A DNA stretch of 64,000 bases from Progne subis subis (taxonomy: Eukaryota > Chordata > Aves > Passeriformes > Hirundinidae): the NCBI GenBank assembly GCA_022316685.1, contig JAKJHU010001071.1:1-64000 (forward strand), in the 5' to 3' direction. Below the pieces are notes generated by a model. It was given only the letters and a program-made list of their open reading frames with translations. It had not been told where the DNA came from and ran no database searches. This document shows, in pieces, positions 20,401 through 32,497 of the stretch; within the stretch, counting starts at the first letter, position 1; each line of letters starts with the position of its first letter. The position numbers and the translations under genes were made by a program.

Positions 20401-23400
20401 AATTGCACTGTCTGATCAACTTTCCAAGTATGCAGTGGCTGATCTGAAAAAGGTAAAACTGCACCATTCGTTTCACTGGATGTACTTTTTTGAAAATTGG
20501 TGATAAATCGTATGTCAGTGCTGATACCCATAATTACTGATCAAATAAATACCAAAGATTACAGAATCATTTGAATGCAGAAGATTATGTTGTTTGGGTC
20601 AAGAGAGTTTGTGAAAGTGATCCCTGCAGCTTGTGAGAGTGCTCTTTCTTGGCAGGGTGCTGATGAAGATAGCTTTACTCAGTGAGCTGTCAATAAAACA
20701 ACAGGAAGGCTTCTATGAATGGCACAATAGTGTGTGCAAGAGGTGGGCCAGCTCATTCTGCAGTGCAGGCACTTGCCATGGTTTCTGCCTTGAGCCTGAG
20801 CCATATGTTACAGTAATGTGATGAACTGTAAGTACTATGGACCAGAAACACCCTCCATTCTCTCCCTTCTCTATATGTCATAGTTCCCAGTGAGAAGAAT
20901 TTAGAACCAATGAGCCATTTTTACTCTTCAATTTCTTTGTGTCATTAATGACAAGGAACAAAACCAGTGGAATATGTTCATACTGCATTTTAGCTGTGAA
21001 AGCTGCAAGAATTTATTACTATTTTGCTCAAAGTCATCATAGCCTAGTCCTCAACATTCACCACAGTACAATTACATTCCTTTTGGGTCCCCTTGTGGTT
21101 TATTAATTTCAGTGAGGGAAGACAACCTTGAAGGAAATTCATGCAGGTGAGCTACTCTGAGGACCATTGACTGGCACTATTTCTGTGTTGTACTTTTCTA
21201 TTTATAATCAAATATCTCATAAACAGTGTTGCACTAGGGTTTTTTTTAGAGCTCATCCAAGTAATACAGTAGATAGCTTCCTTCCTATTCCAACCCTTCG
21301 TAATTGATGAGGTAATCATAAAAGTAGCAAAGACAGAATCCTTTGAAGAGTAATCTAGTGTAGACAAAACCTGGGAATCTCCCACTTTCATTTGACAGTC
21401 TTTACTAACACAAAAGTAATACTCAGAGTAATAAAAAGATCAAATCTATCAGCTATTAAAAAGAAGTCCCACTAGACAGGGTTATAATTTTGAAGGAAGA
21501 ATTTTTCTCATGTCGTTTGAGGAGGAGCATTTTTTTAGCTCCTTATTTGTTCGAATTGGCAACATAATCCTGTGAAGTTAGAATATATTTTCTTTTTGTT
21601 TTCAGTTCACCAATAGATTTTTTTTTTTTTGACCATTTCAACATTCAACACAAACTATTGTAGCTTTATCTGAGTAAATTATTGATGTGTTTGGGGAAAC
21701 ATTGCCACTGTTCATAGATTTCAGTGGCTGAAATTTGTGTTTTTCTTTGCTGTCCCTAGCACTACTTCATTACCATTTTATATGCTACCATACAGCAGTT
21801 ACAAAAGAAAAAAACTAGGACAAATTGTCTTAATTTGGCATTGGTGCCATAATCTATGAAGTGTTTAGAACAGAAGTTTTGTTTATTTATTATTTTTTGT
21901 GAAAGAAAACCGGTCAGCACAGGGATGCTCGGTATAACTGGGTTTGAATTCTCCTGAAGTCAATACTAAATAATTACATTGAATATAAGTAATAATTATT
22001 CTAATAAATGTTCTTAGAGTCTGTTTTTTATTTAGTTTTAAAAGAAGTTTCTCAAATGAGAATTCATTAAATATAGTAATAGCCAAAAGAAAAAATGCAT
22101 CTCCAAAAATCCATTGAAAACAAATTGAGAGTAAAAGACAAAATTAATTTTTGATGTTGTCTGGTTTGTGATTATTTTAAAACTTACATTAATATTTTTA
22201 TCAAATATTTTTTCTTGTTTTGCTTAGATCACTTTAATTTCTGCTTCAGTTTAATTAATATTTATAGGAATGCCTTGCATTTTACACTTTAAGAATGTTG
22301 AGAGGAATCTCAAGGGTCATCTTTGTTCTAATTAATTTAATTAATTAGATTGTTACTAAATAATTTCTAGCTATGCTTTTAGATACAAAAAATAGCAAAT
22401 TAAATTTATCTTTTAAAACCACTGGAAATGAAAAAAAAAAGGGTGAACAGGACAAGGACAGGAATGCAGGGAAATTAACCTAGTGCTAATATCAAATGTT
22501 GAGAATTCCAGTAAGGGATATTGGAAAATCAAGCATCTTTAAAAATTATCTAAAACTGATCAAAACTCTATTTTTGGAAGCGATTCAACATCTCCCTTCC
22601 CTAGCCATATTATGAGTTTTAATTTAATTCAGATTCTGAGAATGGAATTTCTGACTTTATACTGAACCTATAGTTAATCAGTCATTACAATAGGAATGTA
22701 AACAACGGGTGAGAAATGAGAAGACTATAGGATGAAAGAAAAGAAAAAATAACAGAGCGTGGGGGGTTTTACTTCACTTTTTGTTCACTGACTCTGCATA
22801 TCTGAACTTTATCTTTTCTTCCAGCAAAAGAGATTTCTAGTTTGGGAGCTGTCAGGAGTACTATCATTTATTGTATGAAACCAAACAAAGCATAATGAAT
22901 ATACAATGGCAATTTGATTTCTTCCAAATTCTTTAGGTGAAATAACTGAGTTCATTAACATAATTCTGAATATTCTTGCTGAACTTAAAAATACTTTTTC
23001 CCCAGATTATTTAAAGATGGCATTAGTAAATGGAAACTGGATTACGGGTTATCAGAGATTGTTGAATACTGAGATACATTATGTTAATTTATATGGTGCT
23101 TGTCAGATATCTTCCAATTTCATGTATGCATTACACTATAATTCAGGTCTGATGAAGCTTTTGTGTTGCTAATTTACTTAACTTGTGAATAAGAAATTCA
23201 GCTTTTGCTTAAATGTAACTTTTTTTTCTTCCTCTGCTTTAATCTTAGAATTAACTAGAAGTCCATTTTGCACTTTATTTTTTTTTTGGTTTTTTAGACC
23301 ATGCATTTAATACTATTATAGCACAATTAAGGAGTTTATTATTGTATTTTGCTCAAAATCTAGTTTTGCATCCAAAAATTTAACTTTTTTTTTTTTTTTT

Positions 23401-23452
23401 TTTTAACCAGTATTAAAGAAATATGGGTGTTGATCTAGTATCTATAGCCAAC
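20401..23452. other. AT-rich intergenic, no gene seen
   Basis: Three kilobases of AT-rich sequence with homopolymer runs (for example T-runs at 21619-21630 and 23384-23403). Frames are short and scattered. A chance or very old repeat is all that can be said. Confidence 0.5.
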
Positions 23453-24450
23453 TGTGACAGACAAAAACTCTCTAACAATTTAAAGTTAGAAAGCGTATGT
23501 TTATTACAGCCAGGCAGCACGCAGGATAGCTCCCTAATAGGCGCCGCAAAATTAACAGGTAATTGGAAAGCCTTTTATTTACAGAAGTGGTGAATACCCA
23601 AAATACAAATACATATCCATACCCCTGTCACCTCCCATTCCTCACTTTGTATGCTAATTATGGCATGAGGTATTTCTTTATGAGACCAGACGACCGCTGA
23701 TGGCAAATGGAAAGAGCCTGCTCTCTCACTGGGTAGGTATCACAGATTTATTCTGGAGTCCTTTCCCCGTGGACACTGGTGCCAGGGAGACTCAGACTCC
23801 GCCCATCCCGGGCTTTTTCCCTGGCGGGAATGGGCCTAGAGGCAGGGACAAGCCACTGCCCAATCAGGGACAAGGTGGGAGTGGAACAGAGTTGGGTTAC
23901 ATTCCAGTGCGGGGGATGGGCACAGCTGAGCAGGGACAAACCACGTGATACAGTTAAAGGGGAACGGGAAAACATTACAAATCCAATGAAACATAATATA
24001 AACCCAGTTAATGCATTACAACAGCTAATTGGCAAAAAAGGTTATTAAGCATGTGTAGTTTGTTTCATAAAATGAGTCGGGGTCTGTTCTGTGGAGGGGT
24101 CACCAAAAATGAGGAAGTAAGATGGGTCTTCCTCATTCTGACCTTTCTACCTTTTCAATGCATTCATGATAAATGAATCCTTGGTAAAACTTATAGCTTC
24201 CTGTGTTCAATGGGTTCTTTAAGTAGGAAGTCTGTAGTTATATCTTATTTACCGCATTTTGATTTTTGTTACAAACACAGCTACATAAACATAAAGCTGA
24301 CAAGCAATGAGTTACTAAATTCAGGATAGCTTATCTGAGATCCAGCCTCTATTAACTGCAAGCAAAGCTTATCTACCTGCTTCAGCTAATTCAGCAACTA
24401 TTTCTTAACTTTCCTAAAATCCCTAATTCTTCAATTTTAATGTCTCATTA
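23453..24450 (-). repeat. LTR-like repeat, copy G (minus), interrupted by a solo LTR
   Basis: Same family as copy F at 19741, judged by the first about 200 bp (hairpin-like TCTAAC...GTTAGA, TTTATT, CAGGCAGCAC, CACCTCCCATTCC). It is split at 23659-24023 by a solo LTR with perfect GCTAAT duplication. The right end is uncertain. Confidence 0.5.
23659..24023 (-). repeat. Solo LTR (365 bp, minus), provirus 1-related clade, perfect GCTAAT duplication
   Basis: On the minus strand it starts TGTTGTAATGCATTAACTGG, identical over the first 14 bases to the provirus 1 LTR. AATAAA is at 23752-23747 (minus sense), and the TTTGCCATC block near 23705 is present. GCTAAT hexamers lie at 23653-23658 and 24024-24029. 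The far terminus reads TATGG on the plus strand instead of TG, a one-base change. It inserted into the older repeat at 23453-24450. Confidence 0.87.
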
Positions 24451-25635
24451 CCATTACTCAGTTTCACTTGCATCATGAAATGTGTATATACACACATCCA
24501 GAATAAATGTATACGGTGTTTGTATGGTGGTTTCTGGGTTTTTTTTTAATGAGGAATCCCATGACCACATACTATTTTATGTTATTGGTTGCAGCAGAAC
24601 AGATTTGCCAGCCTTCAGGGAAACCAGGTTCAGGAAAAACACTTTACTGAGTCAGAAAAATTGTGTTTAAAAACTTTTTTCACTCTGTGAAAGAAAAAAG
24701 AATGTGGATGCAGGAGAGTTGCTTCTGTCCACAGTTCTGGGGATCTTCCAGCTGCCTGTAAGATCATGATGCTATCGATTATAGGATACTAGATAAGGTG
24801 TAGAGTCATGGAGAGGATGTTTCTTTATAGTTAGGTAAATAACTCTGCAGAAAGTTGCAACACTCCTTGGCTGAGTGGCGAAGGACGAAGAGGGCAGAAG
24901 ATCTTCTCATGTTCCTGTCTAGGGCTTCAGCTGTCAAAGACAGGAGAGCCACTAAATGAAGCAACCACCATGCCAGCAGCCCCTGCACAGTGCCCATGGC
25001 TCTCCCAGCCTCACACCAAAGTTGTCCATTACATGGCTGCATGATGACCAAGAGACACCAGTCTTGAGGGAACTGTGCTGGCTGCCACCAGAATTCCACC
25101 CACTCTGATATGGCCATTACCTCAGTAGAAGTCGTGCCAGCAGCTCAGCCCCACAGCACCCAGTGAAAGAAAAGCACAGAGGTCTCTTTGCTTGAGGATC
25201 TGGAGAGGTTCAGCTCCCTCTGAGAGCACTACAGGGTAGGGGTTGGTTCCTTCTTACCTGTCCTGTGGGTTATTGGCAACTGTATAGCTCAATGGCAGAG
25301 AAATGAGAAGACAGGACTGTGCTATGGTCTGGTGGCTTCCCTTACTGCAGTCCAAAGCGGCCACCTCCATTACTATGGGCAGTCCCTGGCCCCTTATGCT
25401 TCCTTTCCTTGTTTCACCTGGCAACTGCCCTGCCAGACTGGGCTGGGACAGCCCTTTTCATGGCAATGCTGCACTGTCATTGTCACCAAATGTTATTGCT
25501 AGTGTTCTGCGTACAACACCACCACCACCACATCTCCAGGGCTGGTGCCAGAAGATGGAGGCTGCCTTCTGGGACAACACCAGAGCAGGCATGCTGACTT
25601 AGTTCTGCAACACTATGACATGGCTATTACCTTCC
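24451..25635. other. Intergenic, no gene seen
   Basis: Mixed-composition sequence. A GATATGGCCATTACCT motif near 25103 recurs as GACATGGCTATTACCTTCC at 25617-25635, just before repeat copy B, suggesting a small imperfect duplication. A short (CAC)n run lies near 25520. The 99- and 92-codon frames at 25303-25602 overlap each other and look like chance. Confidence 0.4.
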
Positions 25636-27194
25636 TGTCATGGGTTAACACAGTTTGGTTTTTAGTTAAAGAAGAATATAGAATATTGCCCTGTTAGGAC
25701 CTTAGAATTGTTTCAGAAAGGACAGGGACCTATCAAAATCTAATTTTAGATATAAGCATATACTTTAACCACTAAAAGTATTAAATGTGACTTTAGGAAG
25801 TACCCATATAAATCCTAATTTTGTTCAAGCCAGTCTTTTTTCCTTTTGGCCAGAGAGAAACGTAACATCGTACGGCAGCTGGGGGTCAGCCGGGGCTGGG
25901 CTGAGCCGGGCGCAGAGGAGCGGCCCTGGCCGGGCTGTGCCTCCGGGCCCAGCTGCTGCCAGCACGGGAACGGGCAGGCTCTGCCGGCCGAGCCCTGATA
26001 CCAGCTACGGGCCTGGCTGGGCTGGGGCCCGCCTCGATTTACACTGAGGGGTGGGCAAAATGGCATTTATGATCCTGCCTGTTTTTTTTTAATTCCAGAC
26101 TGCCCGGGTGCTCTGCTCTCTAATCTTTCAGCATGACTTCACCCCCCTCACTAGTGTGGCCTTAAAAATCTAACACCATGAGCTGCAGTGAAAGTGAGAA
26201 AAAAAACTCTAGTCAGATTTAACCCCTTCCTGGCAAAATAAAGCTTCCGAAGACTAACCCTTCCCTGAGAGAGAGAAGAAAGAGAAGTGAGCATAGAAAA
26301 AGCACAACATGAAGTCCCTGGAGCAAGAGTAAAAGAACTAATAAAGATTTTCAGAGGGAGGGATTGAAGAAGTGGACATTTTTAATGGGACTTCTCTAGT
26401 GTAAACTATGGAAAAATAAACTATTTCTTGTAATATCTTAATGTTGTTTAGGAGACTGTTGGTTCTAGTGAAAAGTTGAGGATTGATATAATTAAGATTT
26501 AATTAAGAATCTTGAGCAGAGAAAGCCTCTCGCTCCTGAGGTAAAAAGAGGTCTCAGCCTTTAAGATGAAGATAATTTTAAAAAGAAAATAATTTGAAGC
26601 CCTCAGCTCCTAGGGTAAGATAAGGTCTCTATTTCTTTTGAAATAAAGACAATTTTAGAGATAGAAGAAGAGAATCTTTGTTTAATATTAAAAGACACAT
26701 TCTTAAACAGTACCTCAAATATGCTGAGAGGCCCATAAGTTGCCTGGGGAAAGGCTACTAATGGGTGGGACTGCACAATCTGCAAAAATTCGGGGTGATT
26801 GCAGATTTGCAACATGAAGAGCCACCAGACTGTTTTTATCTTGTAGCAAATGTCTCCATAAGACTCTAGAGAGACTCCTCTCCCAAAGTGATAAAAGATT
26901 ATGTTTAAATAGTGAAACTGACTGAAAATAACAAGTTGCGTCTCTCTATGTTGTTTTGTAAGAAAGTTAACAGTTTGTAAGGGGAGGGAGGAGTGTTTTA
27001 AAGTCTCATTTTTTTTCCAACTTTTTTTCTTTTCCATTCTTTTAGTGTGTGTTAATAAAACTATTTGTTTATTTTTAAGCTTGAGCCTGCTTTGCTTCTC
27101 CTGATCCTCTCCCACAGAGGAAAAAAGAGAGTAAACACTAAGACCACTACACTAAATTTAGCAAACAAAATTTAGGAAACATAAAACCACTGTA
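25636..27194 (+). mobile_element. 1.5-kb LTR-like repeat, copy B (plus)
   Basis: Starts TGTCATGGGTTAACACAG and ends AAAACCACTGTA, matching copies A and C throughout. Shared blocks include a TATATAAAT box near 25806, GATTTAACCCCTTCCTGGCAA near 26216, a GTGTGTGTTAATAAAAC poly(A) region (AATAAA 27054-27059) and the terminal ACATAAAACCACT. A GC-rich segment (25870-26040) differs in length from copy C. No matching duplication is visible (CTTCC versus TTAAT), so one end may be rearranged. Confidence 0.72.
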
Positions 27195-27824
27195 TTAATT
27201 GGTGTTTCTACCCAGTTTCAAACAAAACTAAAAAATTCTTTTTAATAAGAAATTCAAGCAATTAATAAAATCTGTAAAATAAAATTAAATTTAAAAATCT
27301 AAAAGCAAAGCAAGTATTAGTAACAAGTTAAGTAGAATTATAGTAAAATATCAAAGGGTAGAATAGTTGTATTGTTTTAAGTAAGTAACAGTTGTATATT
27401 GTATGCAACTTTGATAAGTTTGATAGGTGTCTTTCTCAAAGCTGAGAAATAAATATGTCCAGGTAGAAGGAACAATTAAATAATTTCTATTTCAAGAAAT
27501 GGTAAAGCCAGAAGTGGAAAATAATTAATTGTAGTGACAATTTGAAGAGCAGCATTGGGTCCTACTGACCGCACTACATGAAATATTTGTGATACCTGAT
27601 ACTAAGACTTTCTATTTGAAGCCTAAATTTTGGAAGAAAAAGGCTTTTTGTTTTGACTAAAGGCAATACTTCACACCCTTGGAATTAAGGACATGTAAAA
27701 TGATAACCTTTTAATCAAGAGTGGGTGACACTACTGATAATTTTTCGGCTGCAACATATTAGTAATTTCTTACTTTTTGCCAGCAGTTTTGGAAACAAAT
27801 TTTGATTTTATTAGTGTTTAGTTT
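27195..27824. other. AT-rich intergenic, no gene seen
   Basis: Strongly A/T-biased, no frame of interest. Confidence 0.5.
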
Positions 27825-28384
27825 TGTGCTGGCTTGAAGGCCAAACCAATGAGAGACTCCAAGTCAGAAAAAAAAAAAATTAATAGGGGAGAAAAAGAAA
27901 GGTGAAATAAAATAAAATAAAACACATGCAATAGTACAAAAGATCACTGACAGAGTCAGAATACAACCTGAAACCGTGGTGGTAGCAGTCCAGATGAAGT
28001 GGTCTTGTTGAAGCAGTGTTCCTGCAGAAAGGTCTGGTAACTCTTGTCCTCTGGGAATCCAGTGGGTAAGGCTGCCTGTGCTGTCCCAAATCCCAGATTA
28101 TATCCAGGTGGGAATGCTTGGCTCCTTCCTCTGGGTGGAGCATCTCACAATGGGCTGATATCATTCTCTGAGTCTTGCAATGGGTCCTTGATTGCCCATT
28201 AAACAGAGATAGCTCCTGGAGGGAGTTATCTAGGAGTCATGCAGCAGGGCATTGATGGGCCATTAACAGAAGATAGTCTGGAGGGAGGGGGCAAGGGGAA
28301 CACTGCCCAACTTAGTTTCAACAGCTCATGTAGATGGTGATGGAATACATGCTTTGGGCACATCTTACATTGTAACCTAGGACA
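27825..28384 (-). repeat. LTR-like repeat, copy D (about 0.55 kb, minus)
   Basis: Parallel to 61258-61993. Shared blocks in order are CTGACAGAGTCAG, a GCAGTCCA block, GGGAATCCAGTGG, GGAGCATCTCACAATGGG, GGCCATTA...CAGAAGAT, CTGGAGG, AACACTGCCC and a terminal ACAT-GTAACC. The orientation is inferred from a plus-strand ATTATATCCAGG box mirrored by TTTTTATCTAGC in the other copy. Exact ends and target duplication could not be fixed. Confidence 0.55.
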
Positions 28385-28744
28385 AATATATACAGCCGTA
28401 AGAGTGATACACATGAGTATTTAAAGGTTTGTAATGGGCTTGCTTCAGATTTACCAGTGCAATGATGAAGATGTGTTCTCCATTATTTCTATCAATATTT
28501 TTCAAGTAGATTATATGAAAATATGATAGCTGGTTGTCATTCAAGATTAAGGTCTTATTCTTTGTGAATTGAAGAAGGTTATATGCACTGATTACCCCTT
28601 TTTTATAGCAGTACATAAAAGAGTAGCTATTAATTTACATCTTCTGCTCAAAGTAGTCTTGGGATACTGCTTTACAGGGTTCTTTATTTTTAAGTACAAG
28701 AAAATATTTGAACTATTTTCATTAAGTTTAGGTAAATGTCACAT

Positions 28745-29050
28745 TGCTGAGTCATGTGCAGCCTCTCACCCATCAGCACCCCCTAGTCCTTCTTCCCAGA
28801 GCTGCTCTCCATCTGTTCATCCTTCACCCTGTGTTGGTACTGGGAGGTATCCCAACCCAGGTGCAGTACCTTGAACATGGTCTTGTTAAAACTTGTGAAG
28901 TTCTCATGGACCCACTTCTCAAGTTTCTCCAGGTCTCTCTGGATGGCATCCTATTTGTCAGGAGTGGCAACTGCACCACACAGTTTAGTGTCATCTGCAA
29001 ATTTGCTGAGGGTGCACTTGATCCTCCTATTTCTGTCACTGATGGAGACA
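28745..29050 (-). mobile_element. CR1 LINE fragment (minus)
   Basis: Reverse complement of CR1 internal sequence: CACCCATCAGCACCCCCTAG, AGCTGCTCTCCATC, CCCAACCCAGGTGCAGTACC, GGTCTCTCTGGATGGCATCC and GCACCACACAGTTTAGTGTC are standard phrases of the class. Truncated at both ends. Confidence 0.82.
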
Positions 29051-29436
29051 TTATCTTATTAAAACATTAATAATTCCAACCGTATTTTTATTGATTTAAT
29101 TAAAGTAATTGTTACTTTCTACAAAGTCACAAATAATTAATTTAATCATAAAATGCAAGGATTAGCTGAATAGTCATATTGTTAATTAACAGATCAGATA
29201 AATGAATCAGATTGCTTCACATCATAATATACAGTCTGCCAAGTCTGTGGGACAATATTGAAAATTAGCCCATTATAATAGTCTCAAATTAATCAATGAG
29301 GAGCATTGAGGGATCCAGGAAACTTATTTTTATAAGGAAATGGCATGTTTCTAGTCTGAAGAGGAATGTTGGCATCAAGGAGAACACATAGAGGGGCCAC
29401 ATGGGAAATCTTGCTGGCTCATAGCAGTATTTAAAT

Positions 29437-29440
<4 letters not shown>
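29051..29440. other. AT-rich intergenic, no gene seen
   Basis: No repeat or gene recognised. The stretch at 29290-29440 leads into the A-tract and could be the tail of an unrecognised retroposed sequence. Confidence 0.4.

Positions 29441-29484
<44 letters not shown>
29441..29484 (+). repeat. Uninterrupted A-tract of 44 bases
   Basis: The longest pure homopolymer in the window. It may be the poly(A) tail of a retroposed transcript whose body lies to the left, but no such body or target duplication could be identified. Confidence 0.9.
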
Positions 29485-29487
<3 letters not shown>

Positions 29488-30456
29488 ACCATTTAGAGGT
29501 TCAGAAGGTAATTTCTCATGTGAAACGAGTTAGAAGAAAGTTTTTCTAGGTTCTTGTTTCTCTCCTTACTCTGCAAGGGAAAAACATATTCAATGATGCT
29601 TCAGGCATGCAGTGAGGTCTGCATTGATGCCGTATTTCAAATACACTCATATTCAGTGCTAGGGTTTAGATCTTGGGATCAGTTGGTAGTCAAAGGACAA
29701 GAATTGTAATGAAAATAACCACATTATATAAATAGGCTTCTTCAAGTGAGATCCAGTTGGTAACAAATATGGAACATTTTTGATTTCATGGTTCTATATT
29801 TTAAAAGTATCTCAACTAAATCTGTTGTTCTATATTTTTAAAATGTCTCTACTAAATACATATATGCCTCTCTACTGTGTTTTTATGACATTCAGTAGTA
29901 GAAATAAATTATTAAAAAATGCCACCAGATTAAAATGCTGAAGAATCCTTGTCAGCAGAAAATGGCAGGTTAGTTGTGTTGTCAGTGCTAGAAACTCAAA
30001 TGCAAGGCTTCAAACTTAAACAGAAAAAGGGAGACAGTGTTTGACCTTTATCAATACAGATCCTACTTCATTTGAGTTGAGTTAAATCATTTAAGATTCA
30101 TTTACTGGCTACATTTTGGGGGTTGGAAATCAAATCTCAACCATAAATGTAATGGGTGTTGCCTACTCACTTTATATTATAACAGTTATTCAACCCCAAA
30201 TAGCTACAGTTTAACAGTTTGCAGCAGCTTGTACAATGTAAAAGACAAACTAAAGAATATAGGACAATCATTTTAAAATAAATGAAAAATGCCAAAATGG
30301 CAGAACATACCTACTTAAGCCTGAATTTGTTCAAGAAACAGAAAATGTGAATATCAAAATTCCAATGTATACAGCTGCAATGTATTGAAACTTCAGCTGG
30401 CATTATCCTTAGCCACTTAACTAGATCTTTTGATTATATTGCTCTTCTTCAGCTTC
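29485..30456. other. AT-rich host flank of provirus 2, no gene seen
   Basis: Host sequence without coding signal. It contains a near-duplicate of the phrase ATTTTTAAAA-TGTCTCNACTAAAT around 29800 and 29838. Confidence 0.45.
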
Positions 30457-30461
30457 TCTAG

Positions 30462-30754
30462 TGTGGGAGATTAGGGACAGGCGGTTGGAAGATATCACGT
30501 TGTACAGGTAGACAGAAGCCCTCCCTCAACACTTAGTTGTTTAGTGTCCTTGATAAGCTAAAAGCAACACGTAGTCTGTAACATAAGCAGACAGAAGTGA
30601 TGTAGTAAACAGAAGTTTTATAACCCCATGTAATCAGTTAATAAATGCCATTTGCCATCCACCACATTGGTGTCTGTGAGCTGATGGCCCGAGCAGCCTG
30701 GGTGTGGCTGCCGTGTCATTCCTGAACCAGGTCGCTACGCCTCAGCGGAGGTAC
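30462..30754 (+). repeat. Provirus 2 5' LTR
   Basis: A 293-bp LTR from TGTGGGAGATTAGGG to GGTACCA. It has a TTTTATAA box at 30616-30623 and AATAAA at 30640-30645; the two signals are close, leaving a very short R region. Confidence 0.88.
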
Positions 30755-30758
30755 CAAG

Positions 30759-30778
30759 TGGTGCCGAAACCCCGGGAC
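30759..30778 (+). other. Primer binding site of provirus 2 (tRNA-Phe-like)
   Basis: TGGTGCCGAAACCCCGGGA matches the complement of the phenylalanine tRNA 3' end, with one extra C in the CCC run. It starts four bases after the LTR end used here. Confidence 0.8.
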
Positions 30779-30865
30779 ATCACCCAGGAGAACGGGAGTC
30801 GCCTGGACGGGTGAACGACGGCTGAGCGACTGGGCCAGCTCGGCGAGGGGGACGCTCCAGGACCC

Positions 30866-32497
30866 ATGAGGAGGATGGAAGCTCTCATGAATGTCGTATC
30901 TCAGATTCATAAGCAGTGGGGGATTGATTGTAAAGCAAAAGATTTTACCCTCGCAGTGACGAGGCTTTTGAAACTTGAGGTCATTGATCGACCAGTGGAT
31001 ATTTTCCACCCAGATATATGGGGATCAATGTACGAAAGCTCTGGCCAAGGAGACAATGTCTTCTGGCTCAGGGAAAAATCTTAAATTATGGGGAAAAATT
31101 GTGCAGGCTTTGCAAAAAGCTCTGCAAGAGCAAGAGACCTGGAAAGCTGCCCAAAATTGTTTGCGAGTTACTTTGCAATTGGGGGTGGGGGTGGCGACAC
31201 ATACTTTTGCAGAGGATTGTCAGAGCATAAAAGAATGTGATCTAAGGTCAACGACAGTGTTCAAGCTGTAGATAAGGTTGGCTCTGCTGAGTGCACAGAC
31301 TCGCAGGAGCAAAAGGTCTCTCCAAAACCCTCAAGCCCTGCTGAGGGAAAAAGGCAGGCACAATCATTTTGGGATGGTTTAGCTGAAGAAGCTAGAAATG
31401 CTGCCAAAAGTGCTACTGCTGAATTACTGTTAGAAAATGCTGGGGAGGGACGCCCACCCTATGCAGCACAAGATTGCGCTGAATCCCCGGGGGAGGGCAG
31501 GAATGTAGTTGGACTGAATAAGGAATGTTTGTTAGATAACGGGGATGCAGAAAACAAAGAAGGTATTTTAGATAGCGTGCCCGTTGCCAGTGAAAACAAA
31601 GAAAGTTTGTTTGATAACGTGGACGTGCGCTAGTGGGAGAAAGGGGGGGAACTCAAAGGGGGAGCTAAAGCTAATCAGAACGTTTGCCAAAAAACACATT
31701 TTTTTAAGGGAAGAAGCTCCCACAGCAGGAGGCGGGGGGAGCCCAGAGGGAAAGAGCGGCCCAGCCCTGAGAGAAAGGGGCGGGGGCCCAGAGGGAAGGG
31801 GCGGCCCAGCCCTGAGAGAAAGGGGTGGGGTCGGAGCCCAACCAAAAGGCTCCGGAGCCCAGAAGCAGCCAGTCAGTCGACTTCCGGCTCTGAATCAGAT
31901 TCTAGCTCAGAGGACTGGGACAGCCGATCATCTGCAGCCGACTCTGGCTCCGGCTACGACAAAGAAGAAGTAACAGTATATAAAATTAGTAACAACAATG
32001 TTTCTACTTGGGTTGAGGGGAAGTCGGAAAAGCAGCAAACTTCTCTCACGGACCAGAGGAAAATAAAAATAGCATGCGCCGATTGGGGTCTATCGGCCAC
32101 ACTGGCTTTTCCAGTCCGAGTGGGGGGGCAAGGCAGAAACCAGAGAACGTACTCACTGGTAAATCCTAAGGATGTACAAGCAATTGTTAAAGCAATCACT
32201 GACAGAGGGATCAATTCAGCTATGGTTTCCACTCTTATTGATAGTGTTTTTGGAGGGGATGACATGCTCCCATTTGACATAAAGCAAACTTGCAGATTGA
32301 TTTTTGATGGGGCAGGGATGATAGTTTTTAAACAAGAGTGGGAGGACAATTGTGCAAAGCAACTAGCTCTGGTCACTGGTGTAGATCATCCTCTATACGG
32401 CTCCAGCCTGCAGCGGCTCATGGGCACAGACCCAACCATGATCACCCCCCAGGCACAAGCCGAGGGCCTACGGGCCCACGAGGTCATGATGTTATAA
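30866..32497 (+). pseudogene. gag: gag of provirus 2 (matrix, basic/acidic linker, capsid amino-terminal domain)
   Basis: Gag frame 30866-31084 encodes a matrix with Met-Glu-Ala at its second Met (30875), not Met-Gly, as in alpharetrovirus-like matrices without myristoylation. The frame shifts near 31060-31080 and again near 31200-31270. From 31271 a single frame runs to 32497, broken only by TAG 31631-31633. After that stop comes an Arg/Lys/Pro/Ser-rich segment with a 45-bp (15-residue) imperfect tandem repeat (31742-31830), then a Ser/Glu/Asp-rich acidic segment (31875-31960). The capsid amino-terminal domain follows at about 32100-32497. The rest of capsid, nucleocapsid and all of pol are missing. 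Confidence 0.78.

Noticed and set aside
25303..25602. 99- and 92-codon frames
   Set aside because: Overlap in two registers over the same 300 bp, without domain or splice support.
26603..27115. 170-codon minus-strand frame
   Set aside because: Antisense within repeat copy B; not shared as an open frame with copy C.
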